DNA of 64,000 nucleotides from Methylobacterium sp. E-066 (GCF_022829635.1 NZ_JAKSYO010000156.1:62001-126000), one strand, 5' to 3'. Positions 17,312-25,820 are shown, counted from the stretch's first letter. The notes: generated from the sequence alone by a model not told the origin. Made by a program: numbers and translations.

Positions 17312-18334
17312 ATGAACCGTGCAGTCGAGCGTTGCCGCGAAGTTCGACTCCTCGCCTATCCCGATGGAATGATCCAGCCGCGCGATCTTACCATCGTGGA
17401 GACGGCCTTACCCGAAGCCGGCCCGAACGATCTGGTCGTGCGCAATCGCTGGTTCCGCATCTCCATCTCGACGCGGCTGATGGCCAATCCGGATGCGCAG
17501 GCGGTCGAGGGCATTCCCTTCCCGGTGCTCAAGCCCGGCGATGCGCTGGCGGATGGTGCAATCGGCGAGGTCGTGGCCTGCCCGGCCGGCAGCGGGTTCG
17601 AGGTCGGCGCGTTCGTCTCGCATCCCCTGGGCTGGCGCGACTATGCCGTCGTCGATGCCGCCAGCTGCGTCGCGCTGGGCCGGGGGCCGATCGAGCCGGC
17701 GGCCTATCTCGGCCATGGCTGGACCGCCTATGCCGCCCTGACACGCGGCATCGGGATTCGGCCGGGCGACACGGTCTTCGTCTCGAGCGGTGCGGGGGCG
17801 ATCGGGTCGATGGCGGGGCAGATCGCCCGCCGGCTCGGCGCCTCGCGGGTGATCGGCAGCACCAGCACCCAGGACAAGGCCGACTGGATGAAAGCTGATC
17901 TTGGCTATGACGCGGTGATCCTGCGCAATCGGGGCCCGATCGCGGATCAGCTGAAGGCGGCGGCGCCGGACGGCGTCGACGTGTTCGTCGACATGGTCGG
18001 CGGCGAGCAGCTGGCCGCTGCCGCCGCCGCCGCGCGCGCGGGTGCGCGGTTCGTCCTGCTCGGTGCGCTCACCGCCGAGTTGAACGTCGCGGGCGCCAGC
18101 ATCGCCGCCCCGGTGGAGCTCGACTCGTTCCAGCTGATCCTCAGAGATGTCACCCTGCGCGGCTACAGCGCCGACCGGGACTATGCGGAGGCGTTCCCGG
18201 AATGGATCGCCTGGCAGCGCGAAGCGGGGCTCCACCTCGCCTGTTCGACGGTCACCGGGCTGGAGAACGCGCCCCGCGCCCTGCACGACGCCTGCGAAGG
18301 CCGGCTCAGGGGCCTCGTCATGGTGGAGGTGTGA
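17312..18334 (+). CDS. NADP-dependent MDR oxidoreductase (leukotriene B4 dehydrogenase/CurA-like)
   Basis: The 340-residue product is a zinc-independent medium-chain dehydrogenase/reductase. It has an N-terminal GroES-like domain with RNRWFRISISTRLMAN, typical of the ene-reductase/PTGR group. The C-terminal Rossmann domain carries SSGAGAIGSMAGQIARRLGA, followed by VIGSTSTQDK, and DVFVDMVGG. Such enzymes reduce the C=C bond of alpha,beta-unsaturated ketones and aldehydes with NADPH, often as electrophile detoxification. The gene is divergent from a TetR regulator with an operator-like dyad between them, consistent with induction by a reactive carbonyl. ATG 17312 gives the family length. Confidence 0.85.
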   Translation: MNRAVERCREVRLLAYPDGMIQPRDLTIVETALPEAGPNDLVVRNRWFRISISTRLMANPDAQAVEGIPFPVLKPGDALADGAIGEVVACPAGSGFEVGAFVSHPLGWRDYAVVDAASCVALGRGPIEPAAYLGHGWTAYAALTRGIGIRPGDTVFVSSGAGAIGSMAGQIARRLGASRVIGSTSTQDKADWMKADLGYDAVILRNRGPIADQLKAAAPDGVDVFVDMVGGEQLAAAAAAARAGARFVLLGALTAELNVAGASIAAPVELDSFQLILRDVTLRGYSADRDYAEAFPEWIAWQREAGLHLACSTVTGLENAPRALHDACEGRLRGLVMVEV

Positions 18335-18380
18335 CGAGCGATCCTACCGCTCGGCACCCGTAGGCGAAAGACTCGTGGGA

Positions 18381-19079
18381 TCAGCCCTTGCTGGCCTCGT
18401 AGCGCGCCTTGTTCTCGGCGTTCGGCGGGTAGAGGCCCGGGAGCGCCGCACCCTTGCCGACCTCCTCCATGATCCAGCCCTCGAAGCGCTCCTGCTCCGG
18501 GGCAAGCTCCATCACGGCGTCGATCAGGGCCGCGGGGATCAGCACGGCACCGTCCTCGTCCACCACGATCACGTCGTCGGGGAACACCGCGACGCCGCCG
18601 CAGGCGATCGGCTGCTGCCAGGCGACGAAGGTCAGGCCGGCCACGGAGGGCGGGGCGGCCGCGCCCTGGCACCAGACCGGCAGGCCGGTGCCCAGGACTC
18701 CCGCGACGTCGCGGACGACGCCGTCCGTGACCAGGGCTGCCACGCCCTTCTTGGCCATGCGCGCACACAGGATATCGCCGAAGATCCCGGCATCGGTGAC
18801 GCCCATCGCGTCCACGACCGCGATGCAGCCGGCCGGCATCGCCTCGATTGCCGCCCGGGTGGAGGTCGGGGACGACCACGATTCGGGGGTAGCGAGATCC
18901 TCGCGGGCCGGGACGAAGCGCAACGTGAAGGCGCGGCCGACGATCCGGGGCTGACCGGGCCGCAAGGGCCGGGTGCCGCGCAGCCAGACGTTGCGCAGCC
19001 CCTTCTTCAGCAGGATCGTCGTGATCGTGGCGGTGGTGACCTTCGAGAGGGTCTCGACGATCTGGGCGTCGCTCGACAT
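18381..19079 (-). CDS. RraA-like / HMG-CHA aldolase family protein
   Basis: The 232-residue product belongs to the RraA-like fold that includes 4-hydroxy-4-methyl-2-oxoglutarate/oxaloacetate aldolases and ribonuclease activity regulators. It has FGDILCARMAKKGVAALVTDGVVRD with the conserved G-D-x-x and D-G-x-x-R-D motif that binds Mg2+ and pyruvate enolate in the aldolases. CVAVFPDD-like residues (GGVAVFPDDVIVVDEDGAVLIP) follow. Ring-cleavage or oxaloacetate decarboxylase activity is possible, but no aromatic pathway genes are near. It ends close to the convergent MDR gene (46 bp gap). The specific reaction is not assigned. Confidence 0.82.
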   Translation of the reverse strand: MSSDAQIVETLSKVTTATITTILLKKGLRNVWLRGTRPLRPGQPRIVGRAFTLRFVPAREDLATPESWSSPTSTRAAIEAMPAGCIAVVDAMGVTDAGIFGDILCARMAKKGVAALVTDGVVRDVAGVLGTGLPVWCQGAAAPPSVAGLTFVAWQQPIACGGVAVFPDDVIVVDEDGAVLIPAALIDAVMELAPEQERFEGWIMEEVGKGAALPGLYPPNAENKARYEASKG

Positions 19080-19127
19080 CGGCGTATCCTTCCCGGCTGG
19101 GGCGGACGGTGTTGCCCGCTGCCGATC

Positions 19128-19160
19128 GCTGTACCCGATTGCGATCCGATCGGGTACAGC
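19128..19160. repeat. Perfect 12-bp hairpin of the CCCGAT-N9-ATCGGG family
   Basis: GCTGTACCCGAT and ATCGGGTACAGC are exact reverse complements around a 9-nt loop, upstream of the RraA-like gene. The arrangement and loop length match the hairpin after mgtE (12524-12562), and both are followed by a CTTAA-like sequence. It looks like a short palindromic repeat family member rather than a gene-specific terminator. Confidence 0.55.
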
Positions 19161-19254
19161 CTTAAGTCGCTGTTTTGCTACGTTCTTTCGGTGTCATCGA
19201 ATCAGGCGACGAGCGCCGTCCTTTCGATGCCAATCGCCGGATGCGACGCCGTGC

Positions 19255-19485
19255 TCAGTCGCACGTTTCTTTCTTGACGGTCTTCGAGTCGCCCATCTCG
19301 TCTTCCTTGCGCACCGTCTTGGTGACGCAGCCGTCGCCGTGATCGTGGACGGTGACGGACTTCGACTCGGTGGCCGGACGATCAACCACCACGGCGGGCC
19401 GGTCGCGCTCGATCACGGTGGTCTGGGCTTGGGCGGCGGCGCCGAGGCTGAGCAGGGCGGCGGCCGCGAGGAACGTCTGGCGCAT
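19255..19485 (-). CDS. Small secreted hypothetical protein
   Basis: The 76-residue product starts with a clear Sec signal peptide (MRQTFLAAAALLSLGAAAQA, cleavage after AQA). A charged mature peptide of about 56 residues follows, with two cysteines (DGCVTK and the C-terminal KKETCD) that could form a disulfide, and a repeated VTKTVRKE/SKTVKKE motif. It is probably periplasmic. Similar short signal-peptide proteins with KTV-type repeats are common in Methylobacterium-like genomes, but no function is known to me. ATG 19485 starts directly with the signal peptide. Confidence 0.65.
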   Translation of the reverse strand: MRQTFLAAAALLSLGAAAQAQTTVIERDRPAVVVDRPATESKSVTVHDHGDGCVTKTVRKEDEMGDSKTVKKETCD

Positions 19486-19716
19486 AGGAAACTCCGGATC
19501 CGATTTCGGTCCCGAGTAACGGCGGCCCCAGCTTGAGCGTTCCGCAATTTCTGGTGGTTGGACACTATGCTGAAAAGCGGGCCGAACCCGTAGAGGAACG
19601 CGGCTCGGCCCACGTGCCGTTCGGCTTGAAACGCGGCCGGAGCGACACCGTGAAAGACCCCGGGACTGCCTTTCTTTCAAGAGCGGCGGACTACGTGCCG
19701 GGATTTCCGCGGGCTC

Positions 19717-19931
19717 AGAGCCTGTTTGACATCGCGATCTCGGTCGGAAGACGGGTCCGAGCACAAGATATCCCATTCTCTCCCCTCATCCTTGAGGTGC
19801 GAGCGCAGCGAGCCTCGAAGGAGCCATTCGGGGATCGCGCGGCCGGCTGGAGACCTCCTTCGAGGCCTCCGCTTCGCTCCGTCGCCTCAGGATGAGGGCA
19901 AGGATGGGACAGATTGGTCAAACAGGCTGTC
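19717..19931. repeat. About 215-bp palindromic repeat (family C, copy 1)
   Basis: The element is bounded by AGCCTGTTTGAC (from 19719) and GTCAAACAGGCT (to 19928) as terminal inverted repeats. Inside is a second, larger dyad (CCCTCATCCTTGAGGTGC... and ...GCCTCAGGATGAGGG) around CCTCGAAGGAGCC/CCTCCTTCGAGG. A close relative lies at 47392-47600. Its right end touches the moaD stop codon. Together with the unassigned 19486-19716 segment it fills the gap upstream of the small secreted protein. Confidence 0.75.
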
Positions 19932-20181
19932 AGCCGCCGGTCATCGGCGGGAAGAACGCGATCTCGCCGGCGCCTGCGATCATCGCATCTGGTTTGGCAT
20001 GGGCCCGGTCGATGGCCGCGCGGACGACGCCCGGATCCTCGAAGGCGTAGGCGTATTCCTCGCCGCGCCCGCGCAGCCAAGTGACCAGATCGGTGACGGT
20101 GGCGACCTCCGGCGGCGGGGCCAGCTCTTCCTCGGCGCGGCCGATCCGCTCGCGGACCCAGGCGAAATAGACGAGCTTCAT
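19930..20181 (-). CDS. moaD: Molybdopterin synthase sulfur-carrier subunit MoaD
   Basis: The 83-residue product is a ubiquitin-fold sulfur carrier that ends in Gly-Gly (PPMTGG). This C-terminus is adenylated and thiocarboxylated to donate sulfur to molybdopterin synthase MoaE. The N-terminus MKLVYFAWVRERIG is typical of the family. It follows pgsA on the same strand with 38 bp between, in the order uvrC-pgsA-moaD found in many alphaproteobacteria. moaE would be expected next but the strand ends in a palindromic repeat here, so moaE has been separated or lies elsewhere. Molybdenum cofactor is needed by the SoxC-like and hydroxylase-type enzymes of this window. Confidence 0.92.
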   Translation of the reverse strand: MKLVYFAWVRERIGRAEEELAPPPEVATVTDLVTWLRGRGEEYAYAFEDPGVVRAAIDRAHAKPDAMIAGAGEIAFFPPMTGG

Positions 20182-20219
20182 CGCGTCACCGTGCCGGAAA
20201 GGGATCGCGGACCGCGCCG

Positions 20220-20906
20220 TCAGCGCGGGTCGTCGATCACGTGTTTGATCCCGGCTCGCATATAGTCCCAGCCGGTCCAGATCGTGAGGGCGGCGGCGAG
20301 CCACAGCAGCGCGAGGCCGATCGCCTCCGTGCCGGGCAGAACCCGCTCGCCCGCGGGGCCGGCCACCAGGAAGCCGAGCGCCACGAGCTGCACGGTCGTC
20401 TTCCACTTGGCGATCTTGCTGACCGGCACGCCGACCTTCAGCTCGGCGAGGTACTCGCGCAGGCCGGAGACCAGCACCTCCCGGCATAGGATCACGATCG
20501 CCGCCCAGACCGACGAGCCGACGATGGTGTGGTCGGCCGCGAGCATCAGCAGGCAAGCCGAGACCAGCAGCTTGTCGGCGATCGGGTCGAGCATCCGGCC
20601 CAGCGCCGAACTCTGGTGGTAGGTCCGCGCGACGTACCCGTCGAGGTAGTCGGTGATCGCAGCCGCCACGAAAACGCCCAGCGCCGTCCAACGCGCGGTG
20701 TGCGAGTCGGGCCAGAACAGCAGCGCGACCATCACCGGCACCGCCACGAGGCGCCCGTAGGTCAGGCAATTCGCGAGCGTCCAGGCCGGCGACCGTCTTC
20801 GGGGAAGGACGGCGTTCATGGCCGGGGTGAAATCAGAGCTTGGCCCGGGCGTCAACGTCTCGACCGCGGGCGCGGCCGAGACGACGGGATCCTCAGGCGC
20901 CGGCAT
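20220..20906 (-). CDS. pgsA: CDP-diacylglycerol-glycerol-3-phosphate 3-phosphatidyltransferase
   Basis: The membrane-embedded product contains the CDP-alcohol phosphotransferase signature DG-x2-AR-x8-G-x3-D-x3-D (DGYVARTYHQSSALGRMLDPIADK). It forms phosphatidylglycerophosphate, the committed step of phosphatidylglycerol and cardiolipin synthesis. About four to six transmembrane helices are visible. The start is uncertain. ATG 20906 gives 228 residues and overlaps the uvrC 3' end by 14 nt. ATG 20819 gives 199 residues, nearer the usual family length, starting MNAVLPRRRSPAWTLANCLTYGR. Neither has a strong ribosome binding site, which fits translational coupling to uvrC. Confidence 0.9.
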   Translation of the reverse strand: MPAPEDPVVSAAPAVETLTPGPSSDFTPAMNAVLPRRRSPAWTLANCLTYGRLVAVPVMVALLFWPDSHTARWTALGVFVAAAITDYLDGYVARTYHQSSALGRMLDPIADKLLVSACLLMLAADHTIVGSSVWAAIVILCREVLVSGLREYLAELKVGVPVSKIAKWKTTVQLVALGFLVAGPAGERVLPGTEAIGLALLWLAAALTIWTGWDYMRAGIKHVIDDPR

Positions 20907-22959
20907 GGAAGAAATCGTAGACCGCGCGGGCGGTCGCGGCATTCACCCCGGGGGTCTTGGCCAGGTCCTCGAAGGCGGCCCGCTCGATCGCCTTCACGGT
21001 CCCGAAATGGTGCAGTAGCGCGCGCTTGCGGCTGGGGCCGATGCCGGCGATCTCGTCCAAGGGATTCTTGATCATCTCACGCTTGCGCTTGGCCCTGTGG
21101 CTGCCGATGGCGAAGCGGTGGGCTTCGTCGCGCAGCCGCTGCACGAAGTAGAGGGTCGGGTCGCGCGGTGGAAGCTTGAACGGCGGCCGGCCCGGCACGA
21201 AAAACGTCTCACGTCCCGCATCGCGGTCGCGACCCTTGGCGATGCCGATCAGCGGGACATCCGAGACCCCGATCTCGTCCAGCGCCGTGCGGGCGGCATC
21301 GAGCTGGCCCTTGCCGCCGTCGATGAGCACCAGATCCGGCCAGGCGGGAAACGCCTCGCCGTCCTCGGCGGGCGCCGGGACCGGCTGCGCGTCCGCGCCT
21401 TCTGCGGCCGCGACGGCGGCCTCGCGCTCGGTGCGCGGCGCCTCCTTGACGAGGCGCTTGAAGCGGCGCTGCAGGACCTCGCGCATCATGCCGTAATCAT
21501 CTCCGGGTGTGAGTTCCTCCGACTTGATGTTGAACGTGCGGTAATGCGTCTTCATGAACCCGGTTGGGCCGGCGACGATCATCCCGCCCACCGCGTTCGT
21601 GCCCATGATGTGGGAATTGTCGTAGACCTCGATCCGCCGCGGCGTCCGGTCCATGCCGAAGGCCTGGCCCAGGGCCGCCAGCAGCTTGCCCTGCGAGGCG
21701 GTGTCGGCGAGCCGCCGGGCCAGCGCCTCCTTGGCGTTGCGCTGGGCATACTCGACGAGGTTCTTCCGCTCGCTGCGGCTCGGCTTGTGAATCTCGACCC
21801 GGTAATCGACCCGGCTCGACAGGGCGGCAGCGACCAACTCGGCATCCTCGATCGGGTGGCTGGTCAACACCGTGCGGGGCGCGGGCTTGTCGTCGTAGAA
21901 CTGGCTGATGAACGAGCCGAGCACTTCCTCCGGGGTCATCGACCGGTCGGCCTTCGGGAAGTAGGCGCGGTTGCCCCAGTTCTGGAAGTTCCGGAAGAAG
22001 AACACCTCGATGCAGAACTGCCCGGCCTGCTCGTCGAGGGCGAACACGTCGGCCTCCTCGACGCCCTGCGTGTTGACGCCCTGGACCCCCTGGATCGCCG
22101 AGAGCGCCGCGATCCGGTCGCGGTAGCGGGCGGCGCGCTCGAACTCCATCGCCTCGGACGCCTCCTGCATCTCGGCGCGCATCCGGTCCTTCACGGCGTT
22201 GGACTTGCCCGCGAGGAACGCGCGGGCGGCATCCGCCATCGTGGCGTAATCGTCGGTCCCGATCTCGCCCGTGCAGGGGCCGGAGCAGCGCTTGATCTGG
22301 AACAGCAGGCACGGCCGGCTGCGGTTCTCGTAATAGCTGTCGGTGCAGGTGCGCAGCAGGAAGGCGCGCTGCAGGGCGTTCACCGTGCGGTTGACCGCCC
22401 AGACGCTGGCGAAGGGACCGTAATAATTGCCTTTCCGCCGCCGTGCGCCGCGGTGCTTCACGATCTGCGGCGCCGGGCCGTCGGCGGTGACCAGGATGTA
22501 CGGGAACGACTTGTCGTCCCGCATCAGCACGTTGAAGCGGGGCTTCAACTGCTTAATCAGGTTGGCTTCGAGGAGCAGCGCCTCGGTCTCGGTGGCGGTG
22601 GTGACGAACTCCATCGCCGCCGTCTGGGAGATCATCCGGGCGATGCGGTTCGAATGCGCCTGGCCGCGGGCATAGGAACCGACGCGCGCCTTCAGGTTCT
22701 TGGCCTTGCCGACATAGAGGACATCGCCGCGATGATCGAACATCCGGTAGACGCCGGGCGAGTTCGGCAGCGTCGACCAGAAGCGGCGGATCACCTCCGT
22801 GCCGGCCTGGACCGCCCCCGGATCGAAATCGAAATCGATCTCCGGCGAATCCTCGGCGGGCAGCGCGGCCTCGGGCTCGCCGGCGCTCTCGTCACGCTCG
22901 GCGTCGCGGCCATCGTCGAACGTGTCGGGGGGCAGGTCTGAGAGGGCTCTGCGGTTCAT
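20893..22959 (-). CDS. uvrC: Excinuclease ABC subunit C
   Basis: The 688-residue product is the dual-incision endonuclease of nucleotide excision repair. It has an acidic N-terminal extension of about 55 residues, then the GIY-YIG nuclease domain (SPGVYRMF...VLYVGKAKNLKARV, about 68-95). A cysteine-containing region (SRPCLLFQIKRCSGPC), the UVR motif for UvrB contact (about residues 215-250, with DRMRAEMQEASEAMEFERAARYRDRI), the RNase H-like catalytic domain (EVYDNSHIMGTNAVG) and a C-terminal helix-hairpin-helix pair (LDEIAGIGPSRKRALLHHFG) follow. It heads the uvrC-pgsA-moaD strand. An insertion rich in alanine and acidic residues (about 510-540) is normal for alphaproteobacterial UvrC. Confidence 0.95.
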   Translation of the reverse strand: MNRRALSDLPPDTFDDGRDAERDESAGEPEAALPAEDSPEIDFDFDPGAVQAGTEVIRRFWSTLPNSPGVYRMFDHRGDVLYVGKAKNLKARVGSYARGQAHSNRIARMISQTAAMEFVTTATETEALLLEANLIKQLKPRFNVLMRDDKSFPYILVTADGPAPQIVKHRGARRRKGNYYGPFASVWAVNRTVNALQRAFLLRTCTDSYYENRSRPCLLFQIKRCSGPCTGEIGTDDYATMADAARAFLAGKSNAVKDRMRAEMQEASEAMEFERAARYRDRIAALSAIQGVQGVNTQGVEEADVFALDEQAGQFCIEVFFFRNFQNWGNRAYFPKADRSMTPEEVLGSFISQFYDDKPAPRTVLTSHPIEDAELVAAALSSRVDYRVEIHKPSRSERKNLVEYAQRNAKEALARRLADTASQGKLLAALGQAFGMDRTPRRIEVYDNSHIMGTNAVGGMIVAGPTGFMKTHYRTFNIKSEELTPGDDYGMMREVLQRRFKRLVKEAPRTEREAAVAAAEGADAQPVPAPAEDGEAFPAWPDLVLIDGGKGQLDAARTALDEIGVSDVPLIGIAKGRDRDAGRETFFVPGRPPFKLPPRDPTLYFVQRLRDEAHRFAIGSHRAKRKREMIKNPLDEIAGIGPSRKRALLHHFGTVKAIERAAFEDLAKTPGVNAATARAVYDFFHAGA

Positions 22960-23040
22960 ACCCGCAGATCTAAGCGTTCCTGACCCCGAGGGGGACCGGG
23001 TCGGCCGACAAAATTGCCGCGCCGACCCTGCCGGGCCGAA

Positions 23041-23757
23041 TCAGTCGAACAGCGAGTCGATGTCGTTCTGGTCGACGTGTCCCGGATCGTCGTCGAGCTT
23101 CGGCCCGTTGAGCAGGCTGCTCTCGTCGTCCAGCGCGGTCGGGACCGGCATGACGGTGATGAGATCGCGGAAGCTGTCCAACTGCGTCCAGGCTTCGATC
23201 AGCCGATCGAGGTGCTCCTCGATGAACTTCATCACGCCGACGATCTTGTTGATCCGCTGGCCGGTCAGGTCCTGGAAGTTGCAGGCCTCGTAGGCCGAGA
23301 TCACCCGCTCCTGGATGATATCGACGTGCTGCTTCATGCCCGGCGGCAGATTCGCCGTGTACAGCATGCCGGCATTCGTCTCGATCTCCTCGACCGCGTT
23401 GAGCAGCTGCGTCGTGGCGCGCTCGGTCGATTCGACCACGGCGTCGAGCTCGTCCGCCGCCCGGCGCATGCCCTTGCCGCTGTTCTCCGAGCGGTGGAGC
23501 GTCGCCAGCTCAGACTTGGTCCGGGTGATCGCCTCCTTCATCAGGTCGAGCTCGGAGCGCATCGCCAGGGCGTCGTGCAGTTCGCGCCGGCACGTCTCGA
23601 TCGTCTCGTCCGCGCTCATCTGGGTGATGCGGCGCAGGTCCAGGATCGCGCCCAGGATCTGGTCCAGACGCTCGTTCGAGACCTCCGGATTTGGTGCTGC
23701 AGGCAAAACCGCGGGAAGCCCGAGGCTGTCTTCGATGCGATAGCGCTTCTGGGTCAT
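23041..23757 (-). CDS. cheZ: Protein phosphatase CheZ (chemotaxis)
   Basis: The 238-residue product is alpha-helical with the CheZ catalytic-region motif NFQDLTGQRINKIV (about 163-176). The glutamine in QDLTGQ activates water to dephosphorylate CheY-P. A disordered linker leads to a C-terminal CheY-binding peptide (NDIDSLFD). The long N-terminal helices (about 30-130) form the dimeric hairpin. It sits alone between uvrC and a divergent L,D-transpeptidase gene, not in a che operon. CheZ is sporadic in alphaproteobacteria. ATG 23757 begins the conserved MTQKRYRIEDSLG. Confidence 0.85.
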   Translation of the reverse strand: MTQKRYRIEDSLGLPAVLPAAPNPEVSNERLDQILGAILDLRRITQMSADETIETCRRELHDALAMRSELDLMKEAITRTKSELATLHRSENSGKGMRRAADELDAVVESTERATTQLLNAVEEIETNAGMLYTANLPPGMKQHVDIIQERVISAYEACNFQDLTGQRINKIVGVMKFIEEHLDRLIEAWTQLDSFRDLITVMPVPTALDDESSLLNGPKLDDDPGHVDQNDIDSLFD

Positions 23758-24043
23758 CGTCGGGGCGTGAGCCTTCAGGATCTGTGGTGCGAACTCTCTA
23801 CCACAATCGGTTAGCGGACTGTGACTGCCAAGCTCGTCCGCCGTCGATTCCTATGCGTGCGGGACATTTGACCTATCGGTGGTTGTGGCCGGCGGCATTT
23901 TACTAGCGATTCACGCTAATTATGCATCCTCGGGGTGGACCCTGCGCGACCGGCGTGATTCACCATGTTGATTCACCGAAACGGCCGCCCGCGGGTGGAT
24001 CGTTCGCGCATCGGGGGGCTTGCCCCCGCGGGAGCGTCCGACG

Positions 24044-24796
24044 ATGCGTGGTTCGGTCCGTCTTGGTCTCTGTGCGATCGTGGTCTCGGGTTCGCTGTGC
24101 GCCCCTGTGGCAGCGCAGCAGGCGCGTTACGCTGAAAGCGGCGGCTATGGTGGCGGCCTGATCGAGTATCTCGTGACCGGTCATGCTGGCGGGGGCGGCC
24201 GCGGCTGGCCGCAGCGCGCCGCGGCTCAGCAGCGGGTCGCGGCGTATTCCGGCGAACTGCTGCCCGCCGAGCCGGAGCCGTTCCAGGCCGCTCCGCCGCA
24301 GCAGGCCTACGGCGTGCCGCAGGCGGATCCGACCCGCATCGCCCGGGAGGTCGGTCCGGAATACAGGCGCCAAGAGGTGGCGTTCGCCGGTCCGCAGCGG
24401 CCCGGGACCATCGTGATCGATACCGCGGTCAAGCACCTCTATCTCGTGCAGCCCGGCCAGCGGGCTCTGCGCTACGGGATCGGGGTGGGCCGGCCGGGTT
24501 TCGCCTGGAGCGGCCTCAAGACCGTCACCCGCAAGGCCGAGTGGCCGGACTGGACACCGCCGGCCGAGATGCTCGCCCGCCGCCCCGACCTGCCGCGGCA
24601 CATGGCGGGCGGTCCGGACAATCCGCTGGGCGCGCGCGCCCTTTATCTCGGTTCCTCGCTCTACCGCATCCACGGCACCAACGAGCCGGGGACGATCGGC
24701 CAGTCGGTCTCGTCGGGCTGCATCCGGATGATGAACGAGGATGTGATGGATCTCTACGACCGCGTCCCGGTGGGAGCCCGGGTCGAGGTTCTTTGA
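24044..24796 (+). CDS. L,D-transpeptidase (YkuD domain), secreted
   Basis: The 250-residue product has an N-terminal Sec signal peptide (about 1-25, ending PVAAQQ) and a proline/glutamine-rich linker. The C-terminal YkuD catalytic domain (about 115-250) carries IHGTN and SSGCIRMMN, with the nucleophilic cysteine in SSGCIRM. It would cross-link peptidoglycan 3-3, or attach proteins to it, in the periplasm. ATG 24044 is chosen because a GGGAG ribosome binding site lies about 10 nt upstream and the signal peptide starts right there; an upstream TTG adds eight polar residues. It diverges from cheZ. Confidence 0.9.
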   Translation: MRGSVRLGLCAIVVSGSLCAPVAAQQARYAESGGYGGGLIEYLVTGHAGGGGRGWPQRAAAQQRVAAYSGELLPAEPEPFQAAPPQQAYGVPQADPTRIAREVGPEYRRQEVAFAGPQRPGTIVIDTAVKHLYLVQPGQRALRYGIGVGRPGFAWSGLKTVTRKAEWPDWTPPAEMLARRPDLPRHMAGGPDNPLGARALYLGSSLYRIHGTNEPGTIGQSVSSGCIRMMNEDVMDLYDRVPVGARVEVL

Positions 24797-25745
24797 GAGT
24801 TGTGCGAGCGCGGGACGTCTGTCGGTAGGAGACGGAAGTTTGTCGGCTCCGTCGAAAGCCTCAGAGCGCAAGAACGTGACCGTGCGAGAAACGGCTGACC
24901 GTTCAAGGCTTTTGGTCCTCCACGCGTCTAGGTCGCGAACGAGGTTCTACGCCCAAGATGTGGCCTTGCCTTCGGCGTATCCGCTAAGCTCATACAGCGC
25001 GGAGACATCGTCTTGCGTAACGGTCGAGCCGAGCTACCAGCGGACGGTCGCCGTCATCCTCAGGAAGCATTCCGAAGGCGTGGATCTGTTGTGCCCGATG
25101 ATCTTCTCGAGGGTGTCGCCCGTCAGCCGGGCGAAGCGGGATTGGCGAGGATGGTCTGATTATCGTCGCGCCGCGGGTCGGTGATGGTCATCGGCATGCG
25201 TGTGGCGCGCACGGCGGCTGCGAACGGATTCATGGGCCCGGCCCCGCCCGCGACCTCGAAGAGGATGTGGTGGGTATCGCAGCAGTGGGCCTGTGATGAA
25301 GCGCGCCTCCGGAATATATGCCGCCAACTCTTTGTTGTAACTGCAGACATTTATATAGAGCTGGGTGCGCGAAGAGCGCCGATCGTGATCCCACTTCATC
25401 ATACAATTCAGTCGTCATCTCTGTAAATGAAGCCCGCTTGCAAAACGGGTGACGCTCCCACGCCGATCCGCAGGAGATTACGGCGGGCGTGGTCGATGCA
25501 CGGACCGGCGAGGGATTTGGCGATCGTCCGACGCGGCTCGTCCGCCCAGACGTTGGGAATGCGACCGCGACCGACACCGCATCGCCACCGTCTCCGGCCT
25601 TACGGGCCCGAGAACGCGACGCTCAACTTCGAATTCCCGTAGGACCGCAACCAGCGCACCTGAATCGCGTCGCTGAAGCTGCTGACCATGCGGGCGTCTG
25701 GCGGGGGTTCCACGTCCGACGCCCGATCATGGCTTCGTTCGGCCA
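24797..25745. other. About 950-bp gene-poor stretch containing a decayed sensor gene
   Basis: No intact gene is supported between the L,D-transpeptidase and the RND operon. Several overlapping short frames exist on both strands without recognisable domains or ribosome binding sites. The only recognisable content is a frameshifted LOV/PAS remnant on the minus strand (25085-25281). A CCCGC-TTGCAAA-ACGGG motif near 25433-25449 looks like a tRNA-Cys anticodon arm but lacks the other arms. GC content and codon pattern are irregular, as expected of eroded DNA. Confidence 0.5.
25085..25281 (-). pseudogene. Remnant of a LOV/PAS-domain sensor histidine kinase
   Basis: On the minus strand one frame reads HHILFEVAGGAGPMNPFAAA, then VRATRMPMTITDPRRDDNQTI and LANPA. 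This matches the N-cap and first strand of bacterial LOV domains (typically ...AVEATRMPMVITDPRQPDNPIVFAN). It then hits a TGA at 25123-25125. Restoring one base near 25135 continues it in another frame as FARLTGDTLEKIIGHN, the next part of the LOV fold before the FMN-binding NCRFLQ motif. The rest is not recognisable. It is therefore a truncated and frameshifted photoreceptor-kinase fragment. Loss of the photosensory cysteine region makes function unlikely. Confidence 0.6.
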
Positions 25746-25785
25746 TTGACGACCAAGCCCACGCGCAATAAATGATGATCATCAT
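25746..25785 (+). promoter_or_regulatory. Promoter and palindromic operator of the RND pump operon
   Basis: TTGACG (25746-25751), a 17-nt spacer and TAAATG (25769-25774) make a plausible sigma-70 promoter. The perfect palindrome ATGATGATCATCAT (25772-25785) overlaps the -10 element and start site. The adaptor ATG follows at 25821. The same layout with one change in the palindrome recurs at 32274-32313. A bound repressor would block initiation. The TetR protein encoded at 30264 is the obvious candidate. Confidence 0.72.
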
Positions 25786-25820
25786 ATTAGCGTCGTGATG
25801 GGATGCAGGGGAGGCGGGCA

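Noticed and set aside
25433..25449. CCCGC-TTGCAAA-ACGGG resembles a tRNA-Cys anticodon arm.
   Set aside because: No D-arm, no GTTCGA T-arm and no acceptor pairing could be found around it, so a tRNA gene is not supported.
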